A stretch of DNA of 64,000 bases from Asanoa sp. WMMD1127 (GTDB lineage: Bacteria > Actinomycetota > Actinomycetes > Mycobacteriales > Micromonosporaceae), in the NCBI RefSeq assembly GCF_029626225.1, contig NZ_JARUBP010000001.1, positions 4,650,001 to 4,714,000 on the forward strand, given 5' to 3'. Shown one piece after another: positions 15,109-23,785 of the stretch (position 1 is its first letter; every line of letters starts with the position of its first letter). The translations under genes were made by a program, and so were the position numbers. Below the pieces are notes generated by a model that was not told the DNA's origin, ran no database searches, and saw nothing but the letters and a program-made list of their open reading frames with translations.

Positions 15109-16847
15109 AGGCCATCCTGCCGATCGCGAGCCGGCGCGCCACCGCGGCCGCGTTCGGCCGCAAGCTGCGCCGCTATCCGCTGCTCGGCCTGACCGCCGTG
15201 CTCGTGTCGGCGGCCGCCAGCGGGGCCGCGGTCTGCGTGCCGATCCTGCTCGGCCGCCTGGTCGACCTGGTCGCCGACCGGGGGAGCACCGGCGCCATGC
15301 TCGGCATCGCCGCCTGGATCCTGGCCGCCGGGCTGGGCGCCGCGATGCTCACCGGCGCCGCCCGGTGGCTGGTCGCCGAATGGGGCGCCCGGGCCAGCGC
15401 CGACCTCCGCGAGGAGGTGCTCGACCACGCGCTGCGGATGGACGCGGCCCGGCTCGAGGCGGCCGGCGCGGGCGACGTCGCCTCCCGGGTCACCGACGAC
15501 GTCGAGAAGGTCACCGACGCCACCCAGCTGGCCGCCGACGTTTTCGGCGCACTGGTCACGGTGGCCATCACGTTCGCCGGCTTCGCCACCCTGGACTGGC
15601 GGATCGCGCTCGCGTTCCTCGCCGTCTTCCCGGTCTACGCGGTCAGCCTGCGCCGGTTCCTGCCGCAGGCCGAGACCCGCTACGCCGTCGAACGGCGGGC
15701 GGTCGCGGTGCAGACCCAGAGCCTACTGTCCACATTCCACGGTGCCCGCACGGTCCACGCGTACGGCATGGAGGACCGGCAGGGCGCCCGCGTCGAGCAG
15801 GCGTCGCGCGGCGCCGTCGATGCCCGCCTCAAGGCGGTCCGGGGTTTCCTCTGGTTCGCCAACTCGATGAACTACGCCGAGGCGACCGGGCTGACCGCGG
15901 TGCTGCTGGCCGGCTTCCTGCTGGTCCGCGCCGACGCCAGCACCGTGGGTGAGGTGACCGCCGCGGCCCTGCTGTTCCACCGCCTGTTCGGCCCGCTCGG
16001 CCTGCTGCTGTTCTCCTTCAACGACATCCAGTCCGCCGGCGCCGCGCTGGCCCGGCTGGTCGGCGTGGCCGACCTCGCGCTGCCCGCCTACGCCGGCGTC
16101 GACCGCTCGGCGCCGCGCCCGCCGACCGGCGTCGTGGCCACCGCGGTGCGGCACCACTACCTCGACGGCCCCACCGTGCTGCACGACGTGTCGCTGGAGG
16201 TGCCGCCGGGGCGGTCGCTGGCCGTCGTCGGCGAGAGCGGCGCGGGCAAGACCACGCTCGCCGCGATCCTCGGCGGCGTGTTCCCGGCCACCGGCGGCGA
16301 GGTGCGGCTGGGCGGCCGGCTGATCGGCGAGCTGGCCCCCGACGAGCTGCGCCGGCTGGTCGGCGTGGTCACCCAGGAGGTGCACGTCTTCGCCGGGACG
16401 CTCGCCGACGACCTGCGCCTGGCCGTGCCGGACGCCTCGGACGACGACCTGCGCGCGGCGCTGAAGCTGGCCGGGGCCGACGAGTGGGTGGCCGCGCTGC
16501 CGGACGGGCTCGACACCCGGGTCGGCGACGGTGAGCACAAGCTGACCGCCAGCCAGGCGCAGCAGCTGGCGCTGGCCCGGATCGCCCTGGTCGACCCGCC
16601 GGTGGTCATCCTCGACGAGGCCAGCGCCGAGGCCGGCAGCGCCGGCGCCCGCCAGCTCGAACAGGCGAGCGCGGCGCTCCTGCAGGACCGCACCGCGATC
16701 GTGGTGGCGCACCGGCTGACCCAGGCCCAGGCCTGCGACCGGATCGCCGTCATGGCCCAGGGCCGCATCGTCGAGATCGGCACACCGGCCGACCTCATCG
16801 CCGCCGGCGGCGCGTACGCCAAGCTATGGGCAGCCTGGCACAGCTAA
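15105..16847 (+). CDS. ABC transporter half-subunit (TMD-NBD) with intact Walker motifs
   Basis: 580 residues, an exporter-type half transporter. Here Walker A (GESGAGKTT) and Walker B (VVILDEASAE) are intact while the signature is degenerate (LTASQAQQLALAR instead of LSGGQ). Combined with the preceding subunit, the heterodimer would have one complete ATP site and one dead site, as in known asymmetric exporters. It is start-coupled to its partner (ATGA at 15105-15108). Its end overlaps the convergent siderophore ATPase gene by 4 bp. Substrate is probably a siderophore or its iron complex. Confidence 0.9.
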   Translation: MKAILPIASRRATAAAFGRKLRRYPLLGLTAVLVSAAASGAAVCVPILLGRLVDLVADRGSTGAMLGIAAWILAAGLGAAMLTGAARWLVAEWGARASADLREEVLDHALRMDAARLEAAGAGDVASRVTDDVEKVTDATQLAADVFGALVTVAITFAGFATLDWRIALAFLAVFPVYAVSLRRFLPQAETRYAVERRAVAVQTQSLLSTFHGARTVHAYGMEDRQGARVEQASRGAVDARLKAVRGFLWFANSMNYAEATGLTAVLLAGFLLVRADASTVGEVTAAALLFHRLFGPLGLLLFSFNDIQSAGAALARLVGVADLALPAYAGVDRSAPRPPTGVVATAVRHHYLDGPTVLHDVSLEVPPGRSLAVVGESGAGKTTLAAILGGVFPATGGEVRLGGRLIGELAPDELRRLVGVVTQEVHVFAGTLADDLRLAVPDASDDDLRAALKLAGADEWVAALPDGLDTRVGDGEHKLTASQAQQLALARIALVDPPVVILDEASAEAGSAGARQLEQASAALLQDRTAIVVAHRLTQAQACDRIAVMAQGRIVEIGTPADLIAAGGAYAKLWAAWHS

Positions 16848-17617
16848 GCGGGGACAATCATCGGGGTCCCCGCGACCGGGTCCGGGACTACCAGGCAGCT
16901 CAGGCCGAAGACGTCCTCGACCAGGTCCGCGGTGACCACCTCGGTCGGTGGGCCCTCGGCGACGATGCGGCCGCCGGACATGGCGATCAGGTGGTCGCAG
17001 AAGCGGCAGGCGAGGTTGAGGTCGTGCAGGACCACCACGATGGTCTTGCCGGACTCGGCGTTGAGCTCGCGCAGCAGCCGCAGCAGCTCCACCTGGTGGT
17101 TGATGTCCAGAAAGGTCGTCGGCTCGTCGAGCAGCAGCAGGTCGGTGTCCTGGGCCAGCGCCATCGCCACCCAGACCCGTTGCCGTTGCCCGCCGGAGAG
17201 CGAGTTGATCGGCCGGTCGATCAGCTCGGCCGTGCCGGTCGCCGCCAGCGCCTTGGTCACCGCCTCGTGGTCGGCGTCGGTCCACCGCCGGAACCAGCCC
17301 TGGTGCGGATAGCGGCCCCGGGACACCAGGTCTGCGACCGTGATTCCGTCCGGCGCGATCGGCGACTGGGGCAACAGGCCCAACACCTTGGCCACGTCCT
17401 GCGTACGCACGTCCGCGAGCGACCTGCCGTCGAGGTAGACCGCACCGCCGCGGGGCGTGAGCAGGCGGGCCAGGCCACGCAGCAAGGTGGACTTGCCGCA
17501 GGCGTTGGCGCCCACGATCGCGGTGACCCGGCCGTCCGGGATGGTGACGTCGAGGTCCCGCACGACGTCCCGGTTCTCGTAGCCCAGGGTCAGCTCGCTC
17601 GTGCGCAGTCGGCTCAT
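16844..17617 (-). CDS. Siderophore/iron ABC transporter ATPase (FecE/FepC type)
   Basis: 257 residues. Walker A GANACGKST, Q-loop LLPQSP, signature LSGGQRQRVWVAMAL, Walker B LLLLDEPTTFLD and the H-loop are all intact; the LDINHQVELL and HDLNLACR stretches are typical of the Fe3+-siderophore importer family. It energises uptake through the two permeases encoded upstream. The ATG at 17617 overlaps the preceding permease stop (ATGA), so it is last in a four-gene operon. Confidence 0.95.
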   Translation of the reverse strand: MSRLRTSELTLGYENRDVVRDLDVTIPDGRVTAIVGANACGKSTLLRGLARLLTPRGGAVYLDGRSLADVRTQDVAKVLGLLPQSPIAPDGITVADLVSRGRYPHQGWFRRWTDADHEAVTKALAATGTAELIDRPINSLSGGQRQRVWVAMALAQDTDLLLLDEPTTFLDINHQVELLRLLRELNAESGKTIVVVLHDLNLACRFCDHLIAMSGGRIVAEGPPTEVVTADLVEDVFGLSCLVVPDPVAGTPMIVPA

Positions 17618-18684
17618 CCGCCCGCTCCTTGCCGGTTCGTGGTGGCCAGTAGCCACAGCAGATAGGGTGCGCCGACGGCGCCGGTGACCACGCCGGTGGG
17701 CAGCGCGGTGGGCAGCAGGTGCACGGCGACCAGGTCGGCGGCCAGCAGCAGCGCGGCGCCGACCAGCCCCGCGGCGACGATCCCGCCGGTGGCCGGGCCG
17801 AGCAGGCGGTTGGCGATCGGGCCCGCGACCAGGGCGACGAACGCGATCGGGCCGGCGACCGAGACCGCGAGGGCGACCAGCACCAGCGCCACGCCGAGCA
17901 GGGCGGCGCGGTTGCACTCGGCCCGCGTGCCCAGCGTGCGCGCCGTGTCGTCGCCGAGCTCCAGGGCGCGCAGCGGGCGCTGCAGCAGGACGGCCAGTGG
18001 CAGCAGGACGACCAGGCCGCCGAAGAGGAGCTTGAGCTCGGTGTCGCTGGCCTGCCCGACCGAGCCGGTCAGCCAGTGCATCGCCTGCCGGGCCTCGAAC
18101 AGCTGGGCCCGGGTGAGCACGAAGCCCACCAGGCCGTCGAAGAACGCGGCGATGCCGATGCCGATCAGGATGAACCGGTAGCCGCTGACGCCGTCGCGCC
18201 AGGCCAGCACGTACATCAGGGTGGCGGCGAGGATCGCGCCGCCGAGCGCGAGCCCGGTCACCACGAGGCCACCGGCCTGCAGCAGGACGATCCCGAACAC
18301 CGCCGCGAGGCCGGCGCCGGAGGTGATGCCGACGAAGTCCGGCGAGGCGAGCGGGTTGCGCAACAGCTGCTGGAAGATGGTGCCCGACGCGCCCAGCGCG
18401 AGGCCGACGCCGACGGCGGAGGCGGCGGTCGGCAGGCGCAGCCCGCGGACCACGAAGTCGACGCCGGTGTTGTCCGACAGGTGCAGCACCGAGGCGATGA
18501 CGTCCAGGGCGCCGATCCGGAAGCTGCCGACCATCATCGTGACGACGAAGAGGGCGAAGGTGAGCAGCGCGAGGGCGCTGAGCACGGTGGTGGATCGAGC
18601 GGCCCGGCGGCGCCGGTTGCGGCGCAGCGCGGCGCCGACGTCAGGTGTCGTCCTGGTGTCCTCTTTGGACATCGTCACGGTCAT
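17614..18684 (-). CDS. FecCD-type siderophore ABC permease (second subunit)
   Basis: 356 residues, about nine hydrophobic segments plus an Arg-rich N-terminus. Family hallmarks include LRLPTAASAVGVGLALGASG, LLRNPLASPDFVGITSGAG and GPIAFVALVAGPIANRLLG. It forms a heterodimeric channel with the upstream FecCD permease. The start ATG 18684 lies 2 bases after the stop of that gene. Co-transcription with lipoprotein, permease and ATPase is clear from spacing. Confidence 0.93.
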   Translation of the reverse strand: MTVTMSKEDTRTTPDVGAALRRNRRRRAARSTTVLSALALLTFALFVVTMMVGSFRIGALDVIASVLHLSDNTGVDFVVRGLRLPTAASAVGVGLALGASGTIFQQLLRNPLASPDFVGITSGAGLAAVFGIVLLQAGGLVVTGLALGGAILAATLMYVLAWRDGVSGYRFILIGIGIAAFFDGLVGFVLTRAQLFEARQAMHWLTGSVGQASDTELKLLFGGLVVLLPLAVLLQRPLRALELGDDTARTLGTRAECNRAALLGVALVLVALAVSVAGPIAFVALVAGPIANRLLGPATGGIVAAGLVGAALLLAADLVAVHLLPTALPTGVVTGAVGAPYLLWLLATTNRQGAGG

Positions 18685-18686
18685 CG

Positions 18687-19730
18687 TCAGACCTCCGACA
18701 GGCGCGCGTAGCGGACGATCGCGACGAAGACCGGCGCGCAGACCACGCCGAGGACGACGCCCACCTGCAGCTCGTCGGGCGCGGCGACGACCCGGCCGAG
18801 CACGTCGGCCAGCAGCAGCACGACAGGACCGAGCACCATCGAGTACGGCAGGATCCAACGGTAGTCGGGCCCGCAGATGAACCGGGCCAGGTGCGGCACG
18901 ACGAGCCCGATGAAGACGATCGGTCCGCAGGCGGCGGTGGCCGCGCCGGCGAGCACCGCGACGACGGCGAACGCGGCCATCCGGGTGCGGCCGACGTGCT
19001 GGCCGAGGCCGCGGGCGACGTCCTCGCCGAGCGCGAGGCCGTTGAGCGAGCGGCCGAACCCGAGCGCGGCGACCAACCCGAGGACGAGGAACGGCGCGAC
19101 GCCGGTCAGGATCGGGGCGTAGCGGCCGGCCAGCGAGCCGACCTGCCAGAACCGCAGCTCGTTGAGCGCGTCCACATTGGTCATCAGGACGCCGGTGGTG
19201 ACGGAGGCGAGCCCGGCCGTGACCGCGGCGCCGGCCAGGGCCAGCTTCACCGGGGTCGCTCCCTCGCGACCCAGCGAGGCGATCGCGTAGACCAGCACCA
19301 GCGCGACGATCGCGCCGGCGAAGGCGAACCAGACGTAGACGCCGACCCCGCGCAGGCCGAGCACGGTGATGGCGAGCACCACGAAGGCGGCGGCGCCGGA
19401 GTTGATGCCCATGATGCCGGCGTCCGCGAGCGGGTTGCGGGTGACGCCCTGCAGCATGGCGCCGGCCACGCCGAGCCCGGCGCCGACCAGGATGCCGAGC
19501 AGTGTGCGGGGCACCCGCAGCTCCAGCGTCACCGTGCTGTTGATGGAGCCGTCGTTGCTCAGGTCGCGCAGGGCGTGCAGCACCTCGGACAGGCCGATGT
19601 CCCGCGAACCCTGCGTGACGCTCAGGAACGCGACCGCGGCGAGCACGGCGCAGAGCGCGACGAGCCCCGGCCCGAGGGCGGAGGCTCGCCGCGCGCGGCG
19701 CGTGGTCGCCGGTCGGCTAACCACCGACAT
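18687..19730 (-). CDS. FecCD-type siderophore ABC permease (first subunit)
   Basis: 347 residues with about nine membrane segments and the family motifs LRVPRTLLGILVGAGLGVAG, TRNPLADAGIMGINSGA and GPIVFIGLVVPHLAR. It pairs with the next permease to carry ferric siderophore delivered by the binding lipoprotein. Its 5' end overlaps the lipoprotein gene by 14 bp. Confidence 0.94.
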   Translation of the reverse strand: MSVVSRPATTRRARRASALGPGLVALCAVLAAVAFLSVTQGSRDIGLSEVLHALRDLSNDGSINSTVTLELRVPRTLLGILVGAGLGVAGAMLQGVTRNPLADAGIMGINSGAAAFVVLAITVLGLRGVGVYVWFAFAGAIVALVLVYAIASLGREGATPVKLALAGAAVTAGLASVTTGVLMTNVDALNELRFWQVGSLAGRYAPILTGVAPFLVLGLVAALGFGRSLNGLALGEDVARGLGQHVGRTRMAAFAVVAVLAGAATAACGPIVFIGLVVPHLARFICGPDYRWILPYSMVLGPVVLLLADVLGRVVAAPDELQVGVVLGVVCAPVFVAIVRYARLSEV

Positions 19731-20730
19731 TCGGATCCGCGGCCTTGACGGCTTCGGTCAGCTTGTCGAGCTCGGTGGCGAAGTCGCCGTAGGTGTGGAG
19801 CCAGAACGCCGGCCACGCCACGGTCGCGCCGGCCTTGGCCGCCTTGATCTTGAACCAGGTCGGCTGCTTCTTGCCCCATTCGTCGTTCGCGGTCGGGGTG
19901 TACGAGCGGCCGTCCCACAGGATCAGGTCCGGCTGGTATTTGTCGGCGTTCTCCCAGCTGAGGTTCTCCCAGTAGGGGAAGGCGGGGTCGGGGCTCTTCG
20001 GGTTGAGCACGTCCATGCCCCAGCTCTGCAGGTCGAGCAGCTCGGGAGCGTACTCCGGGTTGGCGACGTAGACCTTGTCGTCGGCCGGCGACATCGCCGC
20101 GATGCTGAGGCCGGGCTTGGCCGCCACCGCCTCCTTGAACTTGGCGACCGACTCCTCGAAGCGCTTCTTGTTGGCCGCGATCTCCGGCTTGTCGACCTCG
20201 GCGCCCAGGCTCTCGGCCAGGTCCTCGTAGCCCTCGGCCAGCGCGACGATCGACTTGCCCTGCGAGACGCCGGTGATCGGGGCGAGCTCCTTGAGCTTCT
20301 TGCTCTTCTCGTCGACGCCTTCCTCGAGGCCGCTGTGCGCCTTCTCCGCCGGCCACCAGTCACCGACGATCAGGTCCGGCGCCAGCGAGGCGGCCTTCTC
20401 CACGTCGATCTTGCCCCACTCCTCGCCGAGGATCGTGATGCCGGAGAGGTCTAGGTTCTTCAGGTTGGGGTCGGTCTTGACCGACTCGTCCGCATAGATG
20501 CCGACCGGCTTGATGCCGAACGACATCAGCGCCGCCGCCTCACCGGCGTGCGCGATGATCCGGGTCGGAGTCTTGTCCGCCTTGACGACCTCGCCGGAGC
20601 CGCCGGTGAACGACCAGGGGCCTGCGGCTTTCGCGGATTCGTCGCCGCCGTTGCTGTCGGTGTTGCTGCCACAACCCGCGAGGGCGGCGCTCAGCACCGC
20701 CACCGCGAGGACCGGACGCCACGCACGCAT
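19717..20730 (-). CDS. Siderophore-binding lipoprotein (FepB/FhuD-like)
   Basis: 337 residues. The signal peptide ends in a lipobox (AALAGC, Cys20), so the mature protein is lipid-anchored outside the membrane. The rest is a class III substrate-binding fold with the two lobes joined by a long helix (AANKKRFEESVAKFKEAV) and the usual TRIIAHAGEAAALMSFGIKPVG opening. It captures ferric siderophore and passes it to the FecCD permeases. An iron box lies 48 bases upstream of the start. Trp-rich C-terminal half suggests an aromatic or hydrophobic ligand, which is speculation. Confidence 0.93.
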   Translation of the reverse strand: MRAWRPVLAVAVLSAALAGCGSNTDSNGGDESAKAAGPWSFTGGSGEVVKADKTPTRIIAHAGEAAALMSFGIKPVGIYADESVKTDPNLKNLDLSGITILGEEWGKIDVEKAASLAPDLIVGDWWPAEKAHSGLEEGVDEKSKKLKELAPITGVSQGKSIVALAEGYEDLAESLGAEVDKPEIAANKKRFEESVAKFKEAVAAKPGLSIAAMSPADDKVYVANPEYAPELLDLQSWGMDVLNPKSPDPAFPYWENLSWENADKYQPDLILWDGRSYTPTANDEWGKKQPTWFKIKAAKAGATVAWPAFWLHTYGDFATELDKLTEAVKAADPNVGG

Positions 20731-20777
20731 GAGGGGTTTTCCGTTTCTCGATCCGACAGGCTCCAGCGGCCCGACGG

Positions 20778-20796
20778 TTAGGGTAGGCTAACCATC
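20778..20796. promoter_or_regulatory. Iron box (DtxR/IdeR/DmdR-type operator)
   Basis: TTAGGGTAGGCTAACCATC matches the IdeR/DmdR consensus at 15 of 19 positions, including the full TAGGCTAACC core. It lies 48-66 bases upstream of the siderophore lipoprotein gene, on the promoter. Iron repression of this operon is expected. Confidence 0.75.
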
Positions 20797-20831
20797 GCTT
20801 CCGCTGTTGGCTAGTCGGGGTGCGACGTCTC

Positions 20832-21119
20832 TCAGGACGGCACCTTGTAGGGATCGTGTTCGGACAGCAGCTTGTCGAGGCGGGCCTGGTCGACCCGGCT
20901 GACCACCTCCGATGTCTCCTGGTTGTCACGGATGCACTTGGCCAACGTGAACGCGGACGTCACGACGTAGAGCAGGCTGAGCGCCAGGAACGCGCGGATC
21001 CACGCGCCGGCCGGCAGGTAGGCGATGGCGGCCGCCGCCGCGAACAGCGAGAGGCCGAAGGACAGGGCCGCCTGCACGAAGAACGCGGTCGTGGGCTTGC
21101 GAACAGGAGTGCTCGTCAT
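20832..21119 (-). CDS. YiaA/YiaB-type two-helix inner membrane protein
   Basis: 95 residues with two hydrophobic helices (AALSFGLSLFAAAAAIAYL and FLALSLLYVVTSAFTLA) separated by a short loop, followed by CIRDNQETSEV and a hydrophilic tail. This matches the YiaAB two-helix family of unknown function. ATG at 21119. It is divergent from the small secreted/membrane protein at 21237. Confidence 0.8.
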   Translation of the reverse strand: MTSTPVRKPTTAFFVQAALSFGLSLFAAAAAIAYLPAGAWIRAFLALSLLYVVTSAFTLAKCIRDNQETSEVVSRVDQARLDKLLSEHDPYKVPS

Positions 21120-21236
21120 GCCCTCCGACTCTGGCCTCCCGCCCGCGCCCGCGCCTGAGCCGCCGTACTCAAGCCCTGTAACGTTTCCGCCCCTGTCGAC
21201 GCTGGATGGGTGGGCGTCTGCGACGGGGAGGAAAGA

Positions 21237-21563
21237 GTGCGGAAGCTGTGGTGCGCGCTGGCCGCCGCGCTGGTGGCCGGTTTGCTGGTCGCGGGCCCGG
21301 CCGCGGCGCGACCGGTGAGTGCGGAGGCGGCGCGCGGCACTGTCCACATCAGCATGACCACGGCCCCGCCGGGCGGCACACCGGCGGCGGCGCCCGAGGT
21401 GACGATGGCCGATTCGGTGCGTGACGCGCGGCTCGCGGCGACCCTGCTGCGGGACGGCACCTTCGTGCGGCGGGCGCTGATCGCCGCGGGAATCCTGATG
21501 CTGGTCGGCGCCGTCGTCCTCTGCCTCGTGATCGCCGGCGTCCTCCGCCACGTCCGCCGCTGA
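21237..21563 (+). CDS. Small secreted or membrane-anchored protein, unknown
   Basis: 108 residues: a signal peptide (KLWCALAAALVAGLLVAGPAAA) followed by a Thr/Pro/Ala-rich stretch of about 50 residues and a C-terminal hydrophobic helix (LIAAGILMLVGAVVLCLVIAG) with a short basic tail. The topology fits a type I membrane protein with a small exposed domain. The GTG at 21237 follows GAGGAAAG; a start at 21210 is possible. Family not recognised. Confidence 0.6.
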   Translation: MRKLWCALAAALVAGLLVAGPAAARPVSAEAARGTVHISMTTAPPGGTPAAAPEVTMADSVRDARLAATLLRDGTFVRRALIAAGILMLVGAVVLCLVIAGVLRHVRR

Positions 21564-21655
21564 GCGGGGAGACCCGCGTCACCCTCGCGGCGCCTCACAA
21601 ATCGCCACCGCACTTCGTCAGAGGAGTGTTGTCGGTCTGTGTGGGGGTAAAGATC

Positions 21656-22987
21656 ATGAGTTCTGAGCAGCTTCGCCGTGAGTTCGGTGGGGACGTCATC
21701 GAGCCGGGTGCGGCCGACTACGCGGCGGCCAGCCGGTCGTTGCTCGCGTCGGGCAGTCCGGCCGTCGTGCTGCGGCCCAAGACCGTCGAGGACGTACGGG
21801 CGGCGGTCAGGTTCGCGGCCGGGGCGGGGCTCGTGCTGTCCGTACGCGGTGGTGGTCATGGTTTTCCGGGTTTCGGCACCAACGACGGGGGCGTGGTCAT
21901 CGATCTCGGCGCGCTCGCGGACGTCGCGGTCGTCGACCCGCAACGGCACGTCGTCCGCATCGGCGGCGGGGCCACGTGGGGTCAGGTCGCGGTCGCCCTG
22001 GCGCCGCACGGGCTGGCGATCTCGTCGGGCGACACCCGCAGCGTCGGCGTCGGCGGGCTCACGCTGACGGGCGGCATCGGTTGGAAGGTCAGGAAGTACG
22101 GGCTGGCGCTCGACAGCGTCGTCGGCGCGGAGGTGGTCACGGCCGACGGGGGTGTCGTGCACGCGTCCGCGACGGAGCACCCGGACCTGTTCTGGGCGAT
22201 CCGCGGCGGCGGCGGCAACTTCGGCGTCGTGACGGCCTTCGAGTTCGTGGCGCACCCGACGACCGAGGTCTTCCACGGCCGGATCGCCTTCCCGGCCGCG
22301 GAGGTCGGCGCGGTGTTGCGGGGCTGGGCCGACTACCTGCGCACCGCGCCCGAGGCGCTCACCTCGATCGCGAGCTTCGCCAACCCGTTCGCCGGCGGGG
22401 CGCAGGCGCCGCTCGAGGTGTTCGTGGCCTTCGACGGCGACGACCTATCCGCGGCGGCGGCGGCCGTTGACCCGATCCGCCGACTCGGCACGGTGCTCGA
22501 CGACGACGTGACCCGCAAGGCGTACGCCGACGTGCTCGTCGAGGGAATGGTCCCGCCGCCGGGAGTCCAGCTGGTGACCCGCAGCGGCTTCGTCGGCACG
22601 GAGTCGGTTCCGGAGGTGCTGCGCATCCTGACCGAGGCCGGCGCGTCGGGGCGGTCGCCCTACATCGCCGTCCGCAGCGTCGGCGGCGCGGTGGCCCGGG
22701 TCGCTCCGGAGGCGACGGCCTACGCCCATCGCCAGGCGGAGCTGATGGTCGCGACGACGACGGGCGGACCGCAGCCGGTGATCGACGCGGCCCGGCCGGG
22801 CCTGACGGCGCTGTGGGACCGGCTGGCGCCGCACCTGGACGGCCTCTACGCCAACTTCCTCTCGTCGGCCACGGAGGACGACGTCGCGGGCATCTATCCG
22901 GCGGAGACCTACGAACGGTTGGCGGCGGTCAAGCGCTCCTACGACCCGGAGAACCTGTTCTCCCGCAACCACAACGTCCGTCCTTAG
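21656..22987 (+). CDS. FAD-linked oxidase (berberine-bridge-enzyme-like)
   Basis: 443 residues. N-terminal PCMH-type FAD domain with RGGGHGF (His68, the expected 8-alpha-histidyl FAD attachment site) and IGGGATWGQV; the C-terminal BBE segment ends RSYDPENLFSRNHNVRP. The second, cysteinyl FAD link of bicovalent members is absent (GVGGLTLTGGIGW has no Cys nearby). It is expected to oxidise a sugar, alcohol or alkaloid-like metabolite with O2. The ATG at 21656 is preferred; a TTG at 21626 with GAGGAG upstream would add 10 residues. No Tat or Sec signal. Confidence 0.88.
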   Translation: MSSEQLRREFGGDVIEPGAADYAAASRSLLASGSPAVVLRPKTVEDVRAAVRFAAGAGLVLSVRGGGHGFPGFGTNDGGVVIDLGALADVAVVDPQRHVVRIGGGATWGQVAVALAPHGLAISSGDTRSVGVGGLTLTGGIGWKVRKYGLALDSVVGAEVVTADGGVVHASATEHPDLFWAIRGGGGNFGVVTAFEFVAHPTTEVFHGRIAFPAAEVGAVLRGWADYLRTAPEALTSIASFANPFAGGAQAPLEVFVAFDGDDLSAAAAAVDPIRRLGTVLDDDVTRKAYADVLVEGMVPPPGVQLVTRSGFVGTESVPEVLRILTEAGASGRSPYIAVRSVGGAVARVAPEATAYAHRQAELMVATTTGGPQPVIDAARPGLTALWDRLAPHLDGLYANFLSSATEDDVAGIYPAETYERLAAVKRSYDPENLFSRNHNVRP

Positions 22988-23007
22988 TGGAATGCGCCTG
23001 CGGGCGG

Positions 23008-23013
23008 TAGGGT
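23008..23013 (+). promoter_or_regulatory. -10 element of a leaderless promoter (TAGGGT-N7-GTG)
   Basis: TAGGGT ends exactly 7 bases before the GTG start at 23021; no Shine-Dalgarno present. Confidence 0.5.
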
Positions 23014-23020
23014 ACGGCGC

Positions 23021-23785
23021 GTGTCCGATGCGCGTACCGTCGCGGTCGAGTTCGTCGACGCCGCGACCGGCCAGCCCTTCGCCCGCAGCGACATCCCGGT
23101 CGGGCAGCTACCCGAGACCTTCGCCGTGCACACGAACCTCGATCTGGCCGGCCAGTCGTGGACGGTGGTAACGGCGGAGCCGCCTACCGCGGCGGAGTTC
23201 CGCGCCAGCGGCCGGCTCGTGCTGACGCTGAGCCGCGCGATCCTCTACTCGTTGCCGACGCTGTGCGCCGAGTTGCCGCCGATCGGCCCGGCGGCGCCCG
23301 ACGCGCTCGTCCTCCACGAGGACGACTGGCGGCAGGTGGAGCTGGTGACGGCCGGCCTGGCCGAGGTCGTGACGGCCGAGCTCGCCGAAGTCCGCCGGGT
23401 CTGGGAGGAGGAGGCGGTCGGCCACGGGTTCCGCAGCCTCCATGTGCGTGCGGCACCGGTGGCGCCGTTGGTTCCGCCGCTGCCGGAGGGTGAGCTTCTC
23501 GGCCTGCTGCCGCGCGGCCGCCGCCGGGCCGGCGTCGCCTTCGGCGGCGCGGACGGGATCGTGGTCGACTCGTTCGCCGTCGACTGCGGTCCGCTGCGCG
23601 TCTACGGACTGACCGCCGGCAGCCACGTCACCGTGCTTGGCCTGCAGATCGGCGGACCCGGCCCGGTGTCCGGCGACACCGCGGCCGCGCTGGCCGGTGT
23701 GCTGCGCCGGTTCGACCTGAACCTGGTCGACTGGTGCCGCTGCGCTGTGGTCGGCCCGGACTCGCTCGCCGCCTACCTGACCTAG
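23021..23785 (+). CDS. Hypothetical protein, unknown function
   Basis: 254 residues, soluble-looking. A beta-rich N-terminus (TVAVEFVDAATGQPFARSDIPVGQLPETF) resembles an accessory beta-sandwich; the middle is Ala/Glu-rich helix (LAEVVTAELAEVRRVWEEE), and the C-terminus holds WCRCAVV. The family is not recognised. The GTG start is supported by a leaderless -10 seven bases upstream. Its stop overlaps the convergent isochorismatase-like gene by 4 bp. Confidence 0.7.
   Translation: MSDARTVAVEFVDAATGQPFARSDIPVGQLPETFAVHTNLDLAGQSWTVVTAEPPTAAEFRASGRLVLTLSRAILYSLPTLCAELPPIGPAAPDALVLHEDDWRQVELVTAGLAEVVTAELAEVRRVWEEEAVGHGFRSLHVRAAPVAPLVPPLPEGELLGLLPRGRRRAGVAFGGADGIVVDSFAVDCGPLRVYGLTAGSHVTVLGLQIGGPGPVSGDTAAALAGVLRRFDLNLVDWCRCAVVGPDSLAAYLT

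Noticed and set aside
21640-21658. SigB-type promoter (GGGTAA) before the FAD oxidase
   Set aside because: The -35 at the right spacing is only GTGT and the -10 is 5 bases from the ATG, so the match is too weak to claim.
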